Made by a program: the position numbers and the translations under genes. A stretch of DNA of 20,228 bases, from contig JBPCTQ010000391.1 in the NCBI GenBank assembly GCA_051011595.1, forward strand, positions 1-20,228. Reading direction: 5' to 3'. The notes under the pieces were generated by a model that worked only from the letters and a program-made list of their open reading frames with translations, was not told where the DNA came from and did no database searches. Shown one piece after another: positions 1-6,381 of the stretch. Within the stretch, counting starts at the first letter, position 1, and each line of letters starts with the position of its first letter. The stretch comes from JAOUEE01 sp051011595 (GTDB lineage: Bacteria; Actinomycetota; Acidimicrobiia; Acidimicrobiales; SHLQ01).

Positions 1-190
1 GGTCAGCACGGAACCGACGCTCACCATGGGACGACGCCCGCTGGGTCGACTGAGTCCGGTCAGCGTCGCAATCGGCGCTCACCCGCAGACGACGCCCGCT
101 GGTCGAATTGGTCCGGTCAGCACGGAACCGACGCTCACCATGGGACGCCGCCCGCTGGGTCGACTGAGTCCGGTCAGCGTCGCAATCGGC
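1..190. repeat. Tandem array of ~57-bp units overlapping the SDR gene end
   Basis: Bases 1-76 and 115-190 are identical except for one base (a at 34, c at 148), a 114-bp period. The period splits into two related half-units: CGCTCACC begins at 18, 76 and 132, so units are 58 and 56 bp and alternate in type (A-B-A). Each unit carries a CGCCCGCTGG core, then a GTCGA or GTCGAA stretch, then GTCCGGTCAG. The array continues off the left edge. The rightmost copy includes the stop codon and last codons of the SDR-like gene (174-190), and those 17 bases recur at 60-76. There are no unique spacers, so this is a tandem repeat and not a CRISPR array. Its function is unknown; it lies where a 3' UTR or terminator would be. 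Confidence 0.9.
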
Positions 191-1205
191 GGATGCCGAT
201 GACCGCACCCAGCACCAACGCACCAGCCACCGCAGCGGTGACACCCAGAGCGAGGTTCTGGCGACGCTTGGCGGTCATCATGTCGAGCGGTCCGGCGGCA
301 TGGCCGGCCACGTACGCCTCTTCGTTGCTGTTGGTCGGTGACCAACCCAGTCCCCGTAGGCGATCGTTGGACACCACCCACGGATAGGTGGTGTACGGAA
401 CGATGCCGGGCGGAGTGGGAGCCAGACCCAACCGGAAGCGTGCGGCGGCCAGACGACGGGCGAGCCAGCCGGGCACTCGCACCCGAGCTTTGGGGCCAGC
501 CAGCGCGGCCAACTCCTCGGCGGGGATCCAGCCATCGGGGGCCACGTTGAGCACCCCGTCGACCCGCTGTTCGACCACGGTCGTGATGGCCGAGGCCAGG
601 TCGTCGGCGTGAAGGAACTGGGCCGGCGGGTCGCCGTCCTCGCTCACGATGGTCATCGCCGAATGGAGGATCCGGGCCAGGCCTCCAGGCTGTTCTTCGG
701 CCACCGTGACGGCAGGACGCAACACGGTGAGCGCACCGGCCGGATGATCGGTGCGCCACTCCAGACCCAGCCGTTCCAGCTGCGCCTTGTGCATGGCGAA
801 GTCGAGGTCGGGGACGGGCCGCACCGGGGCATCTTCGGTGAGGGGCATGGGATTGTCGGGCCACGCGCCGTAGACCATGGCGGTCGAGACCAACAGCACC
901 TGGCTCAACCCGGCTCGCGACGCGGCGTCGAGTACGCGCCGAGCGATGGCCAGGTCGATACGGCCATCACTGTTCGCCGATCCGTCGGCGGCCAGGGCCG
1001 AGACGAGGTGCACCAACACGTCGGCCCCCTCGAACACCGAGGTCAGGTCGGCAGTGAGGAGGTCCATGGCCTTGAACTCGACACCGGCAGGCACACGCGT
1101 GGGATCGCGCAGGTCGAGACCCAGGACCTCACCACTGTGGGTGTCGGCCAGGCGCTCGCAGACCCGCTGCCCCACCGAACCCGATGCCCCGGTCACCACG
1201 ATCAC
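174..1205 (-). CDS. Extended-SDR-like NAD(P)-binding protein with C-terminal membrane anchor
   Basis: The 343-residue product belongs to the NAD-dependent epimerase/dehydratase (extended SDR) superfamily. The Rossmann nucleotide-binding motif TGASGSVG is at residues 5-12, an acidic residue closing beta-2 is D31, and the SDR strand LLVSTAMVYG is at 104-113 with S107/T108. The usual catalytic YxxxK reads FAMHK, with F136 in place of Tyr and K140 kept, so standard SDR redox or epimerase chemistry is doubtful. Residues 318-338 form one hydrophobic helix followed by RRLRR, which suggests a tail anchor on the inner face of the membrane. The start is a GTG preceded 7 nt away by AGAGGAA; a longer reading frame upstream has no support and would overlap the divergent neighbour. 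The stop lies inside the tandem repeat. Substrate unknown; the fold assignment is firm, the function is not. Confidence 0.88.
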   Translation of the reverse strand: MIVVTGASGSVGQRVCERLADTHSGEVLGLDLRDPTRVPAGVEFKAMDLLTADLTSVFEGADVLVHLVSALAADGSANSDGRIDLAIARRVLDAASRAGLSQVLLVSTAMVYGAWPDNPMPLTEDAPVRPVPDLDFAMHKAQLERLGLEWRTDHPAGALTVLRPAVTVAEEQPGGLARILHSAMTIVSEDGDPPAQFLHADDLASAITTVVEQRVDGVLNVAPDGWIPAEELAALAGPKARVRVPGWLARRLAAARFRLGLAPTPPGIVPYTTYPWVVSNDRLRGLGWSPTNSNEEAYVAGHAAGPLDMMTAKRRQNLALGVTAAVAGALVLGAVIGIRRLRR

Positions 1206-1288
1206 GTGACGGTTCCTCTCGCGAGGGCCGCGACCGGGCTGGGTGGCAAAGCCGGGCTGGTGACGAGGAAGTGACGGGTCATCGCCCA

Positions 1289-1294
1289 TACCAT
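1289..1294 (+). promoter_or_regulatory. -10 hexamer TACCAT, leaderless-type promoter
   Basis: TACCAT fits TANNNT and ends 7 nt before a GTG codon at 1302. The ATG at 1293 falls within this hexamer, which argues for the GTG as the start. No clear -35 element is visible. Confidence 0.45.
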
Positions 1295-1301
1295 GCCCGT
1301 A

Positions 1302-2516
1302 GTGAGCGACGACGATCCACTCGAACCGGAGAACCCGTTCGGCGGCCTCCCGATGTTCGGTGATCTCGCTCGTCTGTTCAGCGGTCCGGGCCTCGGCGGC
1401 ACCGAAGCGGCTCGCCAGCTGGCCATGGCGGTGGCCACCGATGGGCAGTCCGAACCCAACGTCGATCCGGCCGATCGGATCCGAATCGAACAACTGGCAA
1501 GAGTGGCCGAGCTCCAGATCGCCGAGGCCACCGGGCTGACCGTGGCCGCCGGTGCCCTCGAGATCGAAGCCGTCAATCGGGCCGGCTGGGTGCAGCGCAG
1601 CATGGACGCCTACGACCCGATCATCGGGGCCATGTCCGAGGCGCTGGCATCGGGTCTCACCGACGTCGACCAAACCGACATGCCGGCCGACGATCCCATG
1701 GCCGCGATGTTCGGGGGCCTGTTCCAGATGATGGGTCCGCTGATGTTGTCGATGACCACCGGCTCGATGATCGGTCACCTGGCCCGCCGATCACTCGGGG
1801 TCTACGACCTCCCCATCCCACGACCTCCCACCGATCGCCTCTTCGTCGTGGTGCCCAACATCGCGTCGTTCGGCGACGACTGGTCGCTGTCGATCGACGA
1901 TCTCACTCTGTGGGTGTGCCTCAACGAGGTCACCCACCACGCCGTGCTCAACGTGGCTCACGTACGAGACCGCCTCCACTCGTTGTTGCGCGATCACGCC
2001 GGCGCCTTTCGGCCCGACCCCACTGCGCTGGAGGAGAAGTTGGGGTCGGTCGACCTCAGCGCCGGTCCCGAAGGACTGGCAGCCCTGCAAGACGTCATCG
2101 GTGATCCCGACGCCGTGCTCGGTGTGGTGCAGTCCGATGCCCAACGAGAGATCCTGCCGTACCTGGCCGCGCTGGTGGCCACCATCGAAGGGTATGTCGA
2201 CCACGTCATGGACGATGTCGGCAGCCGCCTCATCGAGAGCTACCCCATGCTCACCGAAGCCCTACGCCGACGGCGAGTGGAAGCGGACGCGTCGGATCGG
2301 TTCGTCGAGCGCATCTTCGGCTTGGAGCTCACCCAGGAGCAGTACGATCGGGGAGCGGCTTTCATCGCCGGTGTGGTCGAACGAGCCGGTTCCGCCGGAC
2401 TGGCTCGTCTGTGGGAGAGCGAGGAAACCCTCCCGACGCCGAACGAGGTCGATGCCCCGGGGCTGTGGCTGGCCCGCATCGATCTGCCGGAGGGCGACGC
2501 TCCTTCGAGCAACTGA
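1302..2516 (+). CDS. DUF2342 / zincin-like family protein with altered HExxH motif
   Basis: A 404-residue product (407 from an ATG at 1293) of the DUF2342/Zincin_2 family, widespread in actinobacteria and annotated as putative zinc-dependent hydrolases or F420-associated proteins, with no settled function. Recognition rests on the acidic, FGGLPMFGDL-type N terminus, a Gly/Met-rich helical stretch (FGGLFQMMGPLMLSM), and the diagnostic pair WVCLNEVTHHAVL (about 204-216) and EGYVDHVMDDVG (296-307). The first metal ligand of HExxH is Asn (N208-E209-V-T-H212), and the usual third-ligand region reads EGY, so the metal site may be incomplete. There is no signal peptide or membrane segment, hence likely cytosolic. 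I chose the GTG because no Shine-Dalgarno precedes either start and a -10 box sits at leaderless distance from it. Divergent from the SDR gene, convergent with the AcoX-like gene. Confidence 0.85.
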   Translation: MSDDDPLEPENPFGGLPMFGDLARLFSGPGLGGTEAARQLAMAVATDGQSEPNVDPADRIRIEQLARVAELQIAEATGLTVAAGALEIEAVNRAGWVQRSMDAYDPIIGAMSEALASGLTDVDQTDMPADDPMAAMFGGLFQMMGPLMLSMTTGSMIGHLARRSLGVYDLPIPRPPTDRLFVVVPNIASFGDDWSLSIDDLTLWVCLNEVTHHAVLNVAHVRDRLHSLLRDHAGAFRPDPTALEEKLGSVDLSAGPEGLAALQDVIGDPDAVLGVVQSDAQREILPYLAALVATIEGYVDHVMDDVGSRLIESYPMLTEALRRRRVEADASDRFVERIFGLELTQEQYDRGAAFIAGVVERAGSAGLARLWESEETLPTPNEVDAPGLWLARIDLPEGDAPSSN

Positions 2517-2535
2517 CCGAGGGCCCGACGGCGGT

Positions 2536-2561
2536 CCGCTCGAGCACTGGCTCAGGAGCGG
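2536..2561. terminator. Bidirectional terminator hairpin between convergent genes
   Basis: CCGCTC (2536-2541) pairs with GAGCGG (2556-2561). Directly inside it GAGC (2542-2545) pairs with GCTC (2550-2553) around an ACTG loop, with AG bulged, giving a near-continuous 10-bp GC-rich stem. It includes the stop codon of the minus-strand gene. No U-tract, so factor-independent activity is uncertain. Confidence 0.5.
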
Positions 2562-3547
2562 AGGAAGACCCCGTCGGCGACGGCTCGCTCCATGACCGCC
2601 CGCACGTCGATCACACGCGGCCCCGACGGGTCGATCCACATCTGTACCTTCTCGCCGTCGCCGACGCGTCGTTTGCGCTCACCGTCGAAGGCCAACAGCA
2701 CCGGACCGTCGACCTCGATCTCTTCGTGGTCGGCCACGCGCCGCACCGCCGAGATGCCCACCGTGCTGTAGTACCCGGGTGCGGTCGGGGCCCGCACCGC
2801 GGCCGACGGCTGATCGGCAAGGGGGGCGAACTCGATCAACAGCCCGCCGGCATCGGTGGGTGAAACCGGCTCGATGAGCCCACCAACCGCCGAGAACCCG
2901 ATGGCGGCCGGGTCGGCGCGCGCCAGGAGCGCCACGCGCATGGTTGCGGGGTCGAACAGCTCGAGCGAACCGACATAGGGGTCGTCGACCGCGACCGCAT
3001 CGATGAGGGCGAGATCGTGTTCGTCTCCGTGCCGGAGTCCGATCACTTTCTGGGCCACGGCCACGTCGGCGAGCGGTACCAGGCCGGACCCCAACAGGCC
3101 GACTGCCGAGCCGGCCACCGTCGGTTCGACGTAGTACGGAAAGGCGTTGTTGGTGCCCGTCGACATCGGCAACAGCGCGCCGTCGGGCCATCCCTGGGCG
3201 ACCACCCGGTTGGTGCCGTCACCCCCCAACACCACCACCAGCAGGCAGCCCCGGTCACGCATGGCCGCCGCGGCCCGGCGGCTGTCGTCTTCGGTGTGGG
3301 TGATGTCGAGGTCGTCGAGGATCTCGACTCGCGCCGCCCTGATGGTCTCGGTGGCCCGGGTCACGATCCGGTGGTGATCGGGCATGGCCACGAAGTGGTC
3401 GACCCCGTGCTCGAGCGCACCCAGCACGACCCGACGGATGATGCTGATCTTGTCCTCGAACGTGGAACTGCCGGCCGCCGCCACAGCCCGCCGAACATCG
3501 CTCCCCGAGCGGGGATTGACCAACAGGCCGATGGGAGGGTGCGTCAC
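2552..3547 (-). CDS. AcoX-type ATP-NAD kinase family protein
   Basis: A 331-residue soluble protein of the NAD kinase/diacylglycerol kinase fold, closest in pattern to AcoX-like ATP-NAD kinases. Markers are the N-terminal IGLLVNPRSGSDVRR block (6-20), the FEDKISIIRRVVLGAL segment (30-45), VAMPD (53-57), the phosphate-binding GGDGTN (108-113), and STGTNNAFP (129-137), which matches the NAD-kinase second conserved block. AcoX is usually found in acetoin catabolism clusters; none of those genes is visible here, so the substrate remains open (NAD, another nucleotide, or a lipid). The start is uncertain: a GTG at 3568 would add seven residues, but the GTG ending at 3547 follows a TACGAT hexamer by 8 nt and begins just before the conserved domain. 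Neither has a Shine-Dalgarno. Divergent from the MFS gene across a very short promoter region. Confidence 0.85.
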   Translation of the reverse strand: MTHPPIGLLVNPRSGSDVRRAVAAAGSSTFEDKISIIRRVVLGALEHGVDHFVAMPDHHRIVTRATETIRAARVEILDDLDITHTEDDSRRAAAAMRDRGCLLVVVLGGDGTNRVVAQGWPDGALLPMSTGTNNAFPYYVEPTVAGSAVGLLGSGLVPLADVAVAQKVIGLRHGDEHDLALIDAVAVDDPYVGSLELFDPATMRVALLARADPAAIGFSAVGGLIEPVSPTDAGGLLIEFAPLADQPSAAVRAPTAPGYYSTVGISAVRRVADHEEIEVDGPVLLAFDGERKRRVGDGEKVQMWIDPSGPRVIDVRAVMERAVADGVFLRS

Positions 3548-3555
3548 GAGCGCCG

Positions 3556-3561
3556 ATCGTA
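3556..3561 (-). promoter_or_regulatory. -10 hexamer TACGAT for the AcoX-like gene
   Basis: On the minus strand TACGAT (TANNNT) lies 8 nt before the GTG ending at 3547. If used, it makes a leaderless or nearly leaderless mRNA and rules out the longer GTG start at 3568. No -35 box is evident. Confidence 0.35.
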
Positions 3562-3598
3562 GAGCCACACGTCACCGCGGGCGCTCGTCGGCGGTCCC

Positions 3599-3604
3599 TA
3601 ACCT
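3599..3604 (+). promoter_or_regulatory. -10 hexamer TAACCT, leaderless promoter of MFS gene
   Basis: TAACCT fits TANNNT and is exactly 6 nt before the ATG at 3611, placing +1 on the start codon. There is no Shine-Dalgarno. It lies about 38 nt from the opposing -10 box of the AcoX-like gene. Confidence 0.55.
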
Positions 3605-3610
3605 GACCGG

Positions 3611-4990
3611 ATGACCAGCCCGAGCCCATCCACCTCGACGGCCGTCACGCCGTCGGGGCGGGTGGTGTCGACCCGCCGGGTGCTGGTGGTGTGTCTGTTC
3701 GGTATGGCCGCCGGGTCCTTCCCCATCACGGTGCTGTCGGCCTCGATCCCCGAGATCGCCACCGATCTGAGCACCACCAAGGCCACCGCCAACTGGGTCC
3801 TGTCGGCGCCGATCCTGGTGTTCGCGGTGGTGACACCCATCGCCGGAAAGCTCGGCGACCTGTATGGGCACCGACGTATCTACCTGAGTGGCTACGCGGC
3901 CGCGGTGGTGGTGTTGGCTCTCACCCCGTTCGCCCGCTCGATCGGCGAGTTGATCGCGCTGCGCACCCTGGCTCAGGCCGCCAGTTCGGTGACCGCACCC
4001 GCCGCCATGGCGTTCATCATCACCCTGTTCGAGGGGAAGGCCCGCAGCAAGGCCCTGGGTTACTGGACCGCGGTGGCGGCCATCTCCCCGAGCGTCGGGG
4101 TCATCGTCGGTGGTCCGCTCGTCGATCTCACCAGCTGGCGGGTCCTGTTCGTGATGCAGACCGGATTGGCCCTGCTGGCCCTGGTCCTTGCCATTCCGGT
4201 ATTGCCCGAAACCGATCGTCGCCCCGACATCCGGTTCGACATACCCGGGGCCGTCACCCTGGGCCTGGCCGTGGGGTCGTTCCTGTTCGGTCTCAACCGC
4301 ATCCGGGTGTGGGGTATCGACGATCCCCTCATCATCACCTGTCTGGTCGTGGCCCCGATCATGGCCGTGGCCTTCGTGGCCATCGAGCGTCGGGCCGAGG
4401 CGCCATTGGTGCCGTTGTCGATGGTGCGCCAACGCGGGTTCGCGGTGGCCATCGTGGCCCAGGCGTTGGTGAGCGGTGCGTACATGGGTGGGTTCGTGGT
4501 CACGCCGCTGCTGCTCGAAGGGGTGTTCGGGTACTCCACCACCGTGATCGCGTTCATCATGTTGCCCCGGCCCTTCGCCTTCGGCGCCGCCTCCACCGCG
4601 TCGGGGCACCTCGAGAGCCGGCTCGGTATCCGAACTCTGGTGATGGCCGGCGGCACGATACTCGGCGCCGCCCTGGTGGCCGTGGCCGTGTCGGCCTCGG
4701 CCGGGCTCGTGGTGGGGGTCGTCCTCGGCATCGCGTTCAGCGGCATCGGCCAGGGCCTCACCCGACCGGCCCTCGTGGGATCGGTGGGCAAGGCGGTCGA
4801 CGATCAGGATCTGGGTGTGGCCGGAGGCCTGCTCCAGATGTCGTCACAGATCGGGGTGGCCGCGGGGATGACCATCCTCACCGCCATCGTGGGCGAGTCG
4901 GAATCACCCGACACGTTCTTCACCGTGTTCATGTTGGCCGCCGCCGCCGGCTTCGGCGGTGCCGTCGCCGGCCGTTTCCTGGCCGACTGA
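3611..4990 (+). CDS. MFS transporter, DHA2 (EmrB/QacA-like) exporter
   Basis: A 459-residue integral membrane protein, the usual size for DHA2 drug:H+ antiporters. Hydrophobic segments run almost the full length, about 12-14 helices. Motif A between helices 2 and 3 is GKLGDLYGHRR (about 79-89). A conserved Arg in helix 4 is in LRTLAQAASS. Motif C appears as SPSVGVIVGGPLVD, typical of proton-coupled exporters. The middle stretch FLFGLNRIRVWG followed by two more helices is characteristic of the 14-helix DHA2 branch. The N terminus is short and Ser/Thr-rich. The predicted role is proton-driven efflux of small molecules across the cytoplasmic membrane; substrate cannot be told. The ATG has a leaderless-type promoter, and no regulator of the TetR or MarR type is adjacent. 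The gene is convergent with the PPIase, whose stop shares a hairpin with this one. Confidence 0.93.
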   Translation: MTSPSPSTSTAVTPSGRVVSTRRVLVVCLFGMAAGSFPITVLSASIPEIATDLSTTKATANWVLSAPILVFAVVTPIAGKLGDLYGHRRIYLSGYAAAVVVLALTPFARSIGELIALRTLAQAASSVTAPAAMAFIITLFEGKARSKALGYWTAVAAISPSVGVIVGGPLVDLTSWRVLFVMQTGLALLALVLAIPVLPETDRRPDIRFDIPGAVTLGLAVGSFLFGLNRIRVWGIDDPLIITCLVVAPIMAVAFVAIERRAEAPLVPLSMVRQRGFAVAIVAQALVSGAYMGGFVVTPLLLEGVFGYSTTVIAFIMLPRPFAFGAASTASGHLESRLGIRTLVMAGGTILGAALVAVAVSASAGLVVGVVLGIAFSGIGQGLTRPALVGSVGKAVDDQDLGVAGGLLQMSSQIGVAAGMTILTAIVGESESPDTFFTVFMLAAAAGFGGAVAGRFLAD

Positions 4991-5011
4991 CCCCGCCTGC
5001 CGTTCAGTCGG
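4983..5011. terminator. Bidirectional hairpin containing both stop codons
   Basis: CCGACTGA (4983-4990) and TCAGTCGG (5004-5011) are perfect reverse complements separated by 13 nt. Each arm contains a stop codon, that of the MFS gene in the left arm and that of the PPIase in the right arm; both proteins end in Asp-stop. No U-tract on either side. Confidence 0.6.
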
Positions 5012-5615
5012 ACTCGGTGATGGTGACCGAGTTGATGACAACATCGGTTTGGGGCTTGTCGGACCGGTCGGTGGGGACCTGCTGCATCTGGTCGAGCACA
5101 TCGAGTCCGGAGATGATCTTCCCGAACAGCGAATACTGCGGCGGTAGACCCACACCGTTGGCGCCACTCACGAGGAAGAACTGGCTGCCGTTGGTGTTGG
5201 GGCCGGCGTTGGCCATGGCGATGGAGCCGATCTCGTAGCGACCCGGCTTCGGCAGCTCGTCGGCGAACTTGTACCCCGGTCCGCCGCGTCCGGTGCCGGT
5301 GGGATCGCCACCCTGGCACATGAACCCGTTGATGATGCGGTGGAAGATGATGCCGTCGTAGTAGTGGTACCGCGCCAGGAAGACGAAGTTGTTGACGGTG
5401 TTGGGCGCCCCGATGGCGTCGAGGTGAACCTTCAGCGAACCGAGCGTGGTGTCGATGTCGGCGGTGTAGGTCTTGCTGGGGTCGATACAAGTCGGCGGTG
5501 GGCCGTCGAATTCGACCTGGCGGGGACTCGAACCGTCGGAGTTGGGGCACGCGGTGGGCAAGGCGGTTGCTTTCTGGTCGTTTCCGACCTGCCCGTCAGG
5601 TCGGAGTGCCGTCAC
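5004..5615 (-). CDS. Cyclophilin-type peptidyl-prolyl cis-trans isomerase
   Basis: Catalyses cis-trans isomerisation of Xaa-Pro bonds in protein folding. The cyclophilin domain spans about residues 50-203 with the active-site stretch FHRIINGFMCQGGD (91-104), including R93, F98, M99 and Q101, then GTGRGGPGYKFADEL and the NTNGSQFFLV strand. Upstream is a linker with two Cys (C23, C43) in the TACPNSDGSSPR...PPPTCIDP pattern known from actinobacterial homologues, which normally have a membrane helix before it. Here no signal peptide or helix is present in this frame, so either the protein is cytosolic or the true N terminus differs. The GTG start at 5615 has only a very close GAGAGA; a TTG at 5561 is an alternative that would leave the 5584-5604 hairpin in the leader. 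Convergent with the MFS gene. Confidence 0.9.
   Translation of the reverse strand: MTALRPDGQVGNDQKATALPTACPNSDGSSPRQVEFDGPPPTCIDPSKTYTADIDTTLGSLKVHLDAIGAPNTVNNFVFLARYHYYDGIIFHRIINGFMCQGGDPTGTGRGGPGYKFADELPKPGRYEIGSIAMANAGPNTNGSQFFLVSGANGVGLPPQYSLFGKIISGLDVLDQMQQVPTDRSDKPQTDVVINSVTITESD
5584..5604. other. 8-bp perfect inverted repeat at the PPIase 5' end
   Basis: CCGACCTG (5584-5591) and CAGGTCGG (5597-5604) pair perfectly around a CCCGT loop. On the GTG start model it encodes part of the N terminus; on the TTG model it is in the 5' leader. It could be an mRNA hairpin or an operator. Confidence 0.45.
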
Positions 5616-5726
5616 TCTCTCACGTTTGCACCACCGAGGCCGACACCTGGCCCGACCCGCGTGGGCCCCGGACTAGCCACCCAGACCGCAGTGGCCGCCA
5701 CCGTGATCACCATCAACCCTCTCGGC

Positions 5727-5731
5727 GGAGG
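5727..5731 (+). promoter_or_regulatory. Shine-Dalgarno GGAGG deciding the zinc-ribbon start
   Basis: GGAGG is 8 nt before the ATG at 5740. It selects this ATG over the in-frame GTG at 5731 and over later ATG codons at 5752, 5758, 5812 and 5818. Confidence 0.6.
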
Positions 5732-5739
5732 TGTTCCCT

Positions 5740-5928
5740 ATGCTGCCGCGCATGGCGATGACGCCACTGTCGGACTCCCTCCCCAAACCGCTGCTCGGTC
5801 GTTCACCGGTGATGGCGATGTTGTGCCTTCGTTGCGACGTGACGTGGCGGGGTCCGAGCGACGGCCCGTGCTGGTCGTGTGGGCTACAAGGCGAGCCGGC
5901 GTCACCGGCCACCACCGTCGTCGACTGA
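5740..5928 (+). CDS. Small zinc-ribbon protein, 62 residues
   Basis: A short product with four cysteines in a clear zinc-ribbon arrangement: C29-x2-C32, then 11 residues, then C44-x2-C47, in the context CLRCDVTWRG...PCWSCG. Small proteins with this CxxC...CWxCG layout occur in actinobacteria; none has a function I can name. The N-terminal 24 residues are Pro/Met-rich and have no recognisable domain; a later start at ATG 5812 would place the ribbon at the very N terminus, but the GGAGG at 5727 fits the ATG at 5740. The C-terminal tail is short and polar. Stand-alone gene, divergent from the PPIase with 124 bases between them, and convergent with the cyclic-nucleotide-binding gene. It may be a metal-binding accessory or nucleic-acid-binding protein; that is speculation. 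Confidence 0.65.
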   Translation: MLPRMAMTPLSDSLPKPLLGRSPVMAMLCLRCDVTWRGPSDGPCWSCGLQGEPASPATTVVD

Positions 5929-5951
5929 GCGAGGCCTGGCCCCGCCTGCTC
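5927..5951. terminator. Bidirectional terminator hairpin
   Basis: GAGC (5927-5930) and AGGC (5932-5935) pair with GCCT (5944-5947) and GCTC (5948-5951), an 8-bp stem with one bulged G and an 8-nt loop. The left arm overlaps the zinc-ribbon stop codon and the hairpin lies just downstream of the minus-strand gene. No U-tract. Confidence 0.45.
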
Positions 5952-5963
5952 GGGTCGGGTCGG

Positions 5964-6377
5964 TCAGTGTGAACAGGCGATCATCCGCAGGGTCGCCTGC
6001 TTCTCGACCTCGAGTGCAAACGCCGGCCACATGTCGAGCACCGTGGCGAACTCCCGCCGATTCATGACTTCGAGGGTGGCATCCTCGCCGGCCACCACGG
6101 TTGCGGTGCGAGGAAGGCCACTCAGCAGCGAGATCTCGCCGAAGAAGTCACCCGGCTCCACTTCGGCCACCGGTTCGCCGTCGACGCGGACCTCGACATG
6201 GCCCCCGGTCAGCACGAAGAACTCACGGCCCCGCGCTCCCTGCTCGGTGAGCACCTGCCCCGAGCTCACCTCGGTCGCGCTCATCTGCCCCAACAGGCGC
6301 CGCCTTCGACGACGCGACAATCCCGTCATCAGCTCGGCCACCGGCCGGTCGTGTCGGGCACCCCTCGATGTGATCAT
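5964..6377 (-). CDS. Stand-alone cyclic-nucleotide-binding domain protein
   Basis: A 137-residue protein consisting almost only of a CAP_ED/cNMP-binding domain. Seen in sequence: beta-roll glycines in GQVLTEQGARGREFFVLTGGHVEV (about 40-63) and an intact phosphate-binding cassette FGEISLLSGLPRTATV (79-94) with the conserved E81 and R90 that bind the ribose and cyclic phosphate. A run of six Arg (22-27) precedes the domain. There is no helix-turn-helix, channel, kinase or acetyltransferase domain, so output must come from a partner. A strong GAGGAGGA ribosome site fixes the start; two upstream in-frame start codons lack one. The GNAT gene lies 96 nt upstream on the same strand and a predicted adenylate cyclase is about 1.4 kb away, so it may sense cAMP made by that enzyme. 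This link is inferred only from position. Confidence 0.9.
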   Translation of the reverse strand: MITSRGARHDRPVAELMTGLSRRRRRRLLGQMSATEVSSGQVLTEQGARGREFFVLTGGHVEVRVDGEPVAEVEPGDFFGEISLLSGLPRTATVVAGEDATLEVMNRREFATVLDMWPAFALEVEKQATLRMIACSH

Positions 6378-6381
6378 TGAT

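Noticed and set aside
1..190. Possible CRISPR array
   Set aside because: The units are contiguous and similar across their whole length; there are no unique spacers and no cas gene.
79..864. 261-residue open frame on the minus strand through the repeat array
   Set aside because: It is a shifted frame of the SDR-like gene. Its passage through the repeats is due to high GC; unit lengths of 58 and 56 bp do not keep a frame.
3572..4609. 345-residue open frame on the minus strand
   Set aside because: Antisense to the MFS transporter; the composition (His, Gly, Gln, Asp rich) shows no fold and it crosses the leaderless promoter.
5515..5550. tRNA-like T-arm (GGTTCGAGTCC on the minus strand)
   Set aside because: No matching acceptor, D or anticodon arms fold around it, and it encodes the conserved DGSSPRQ stretch of the PPIase lead-in.
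5649..5667. GGCCC-N9-GGGCC hairpin in the PPIase/zinc-ribbon gap
   Set aside because: A 5-bp GC stem is common at this base composition and nothing else suggests a riboswitch or RNA gene.
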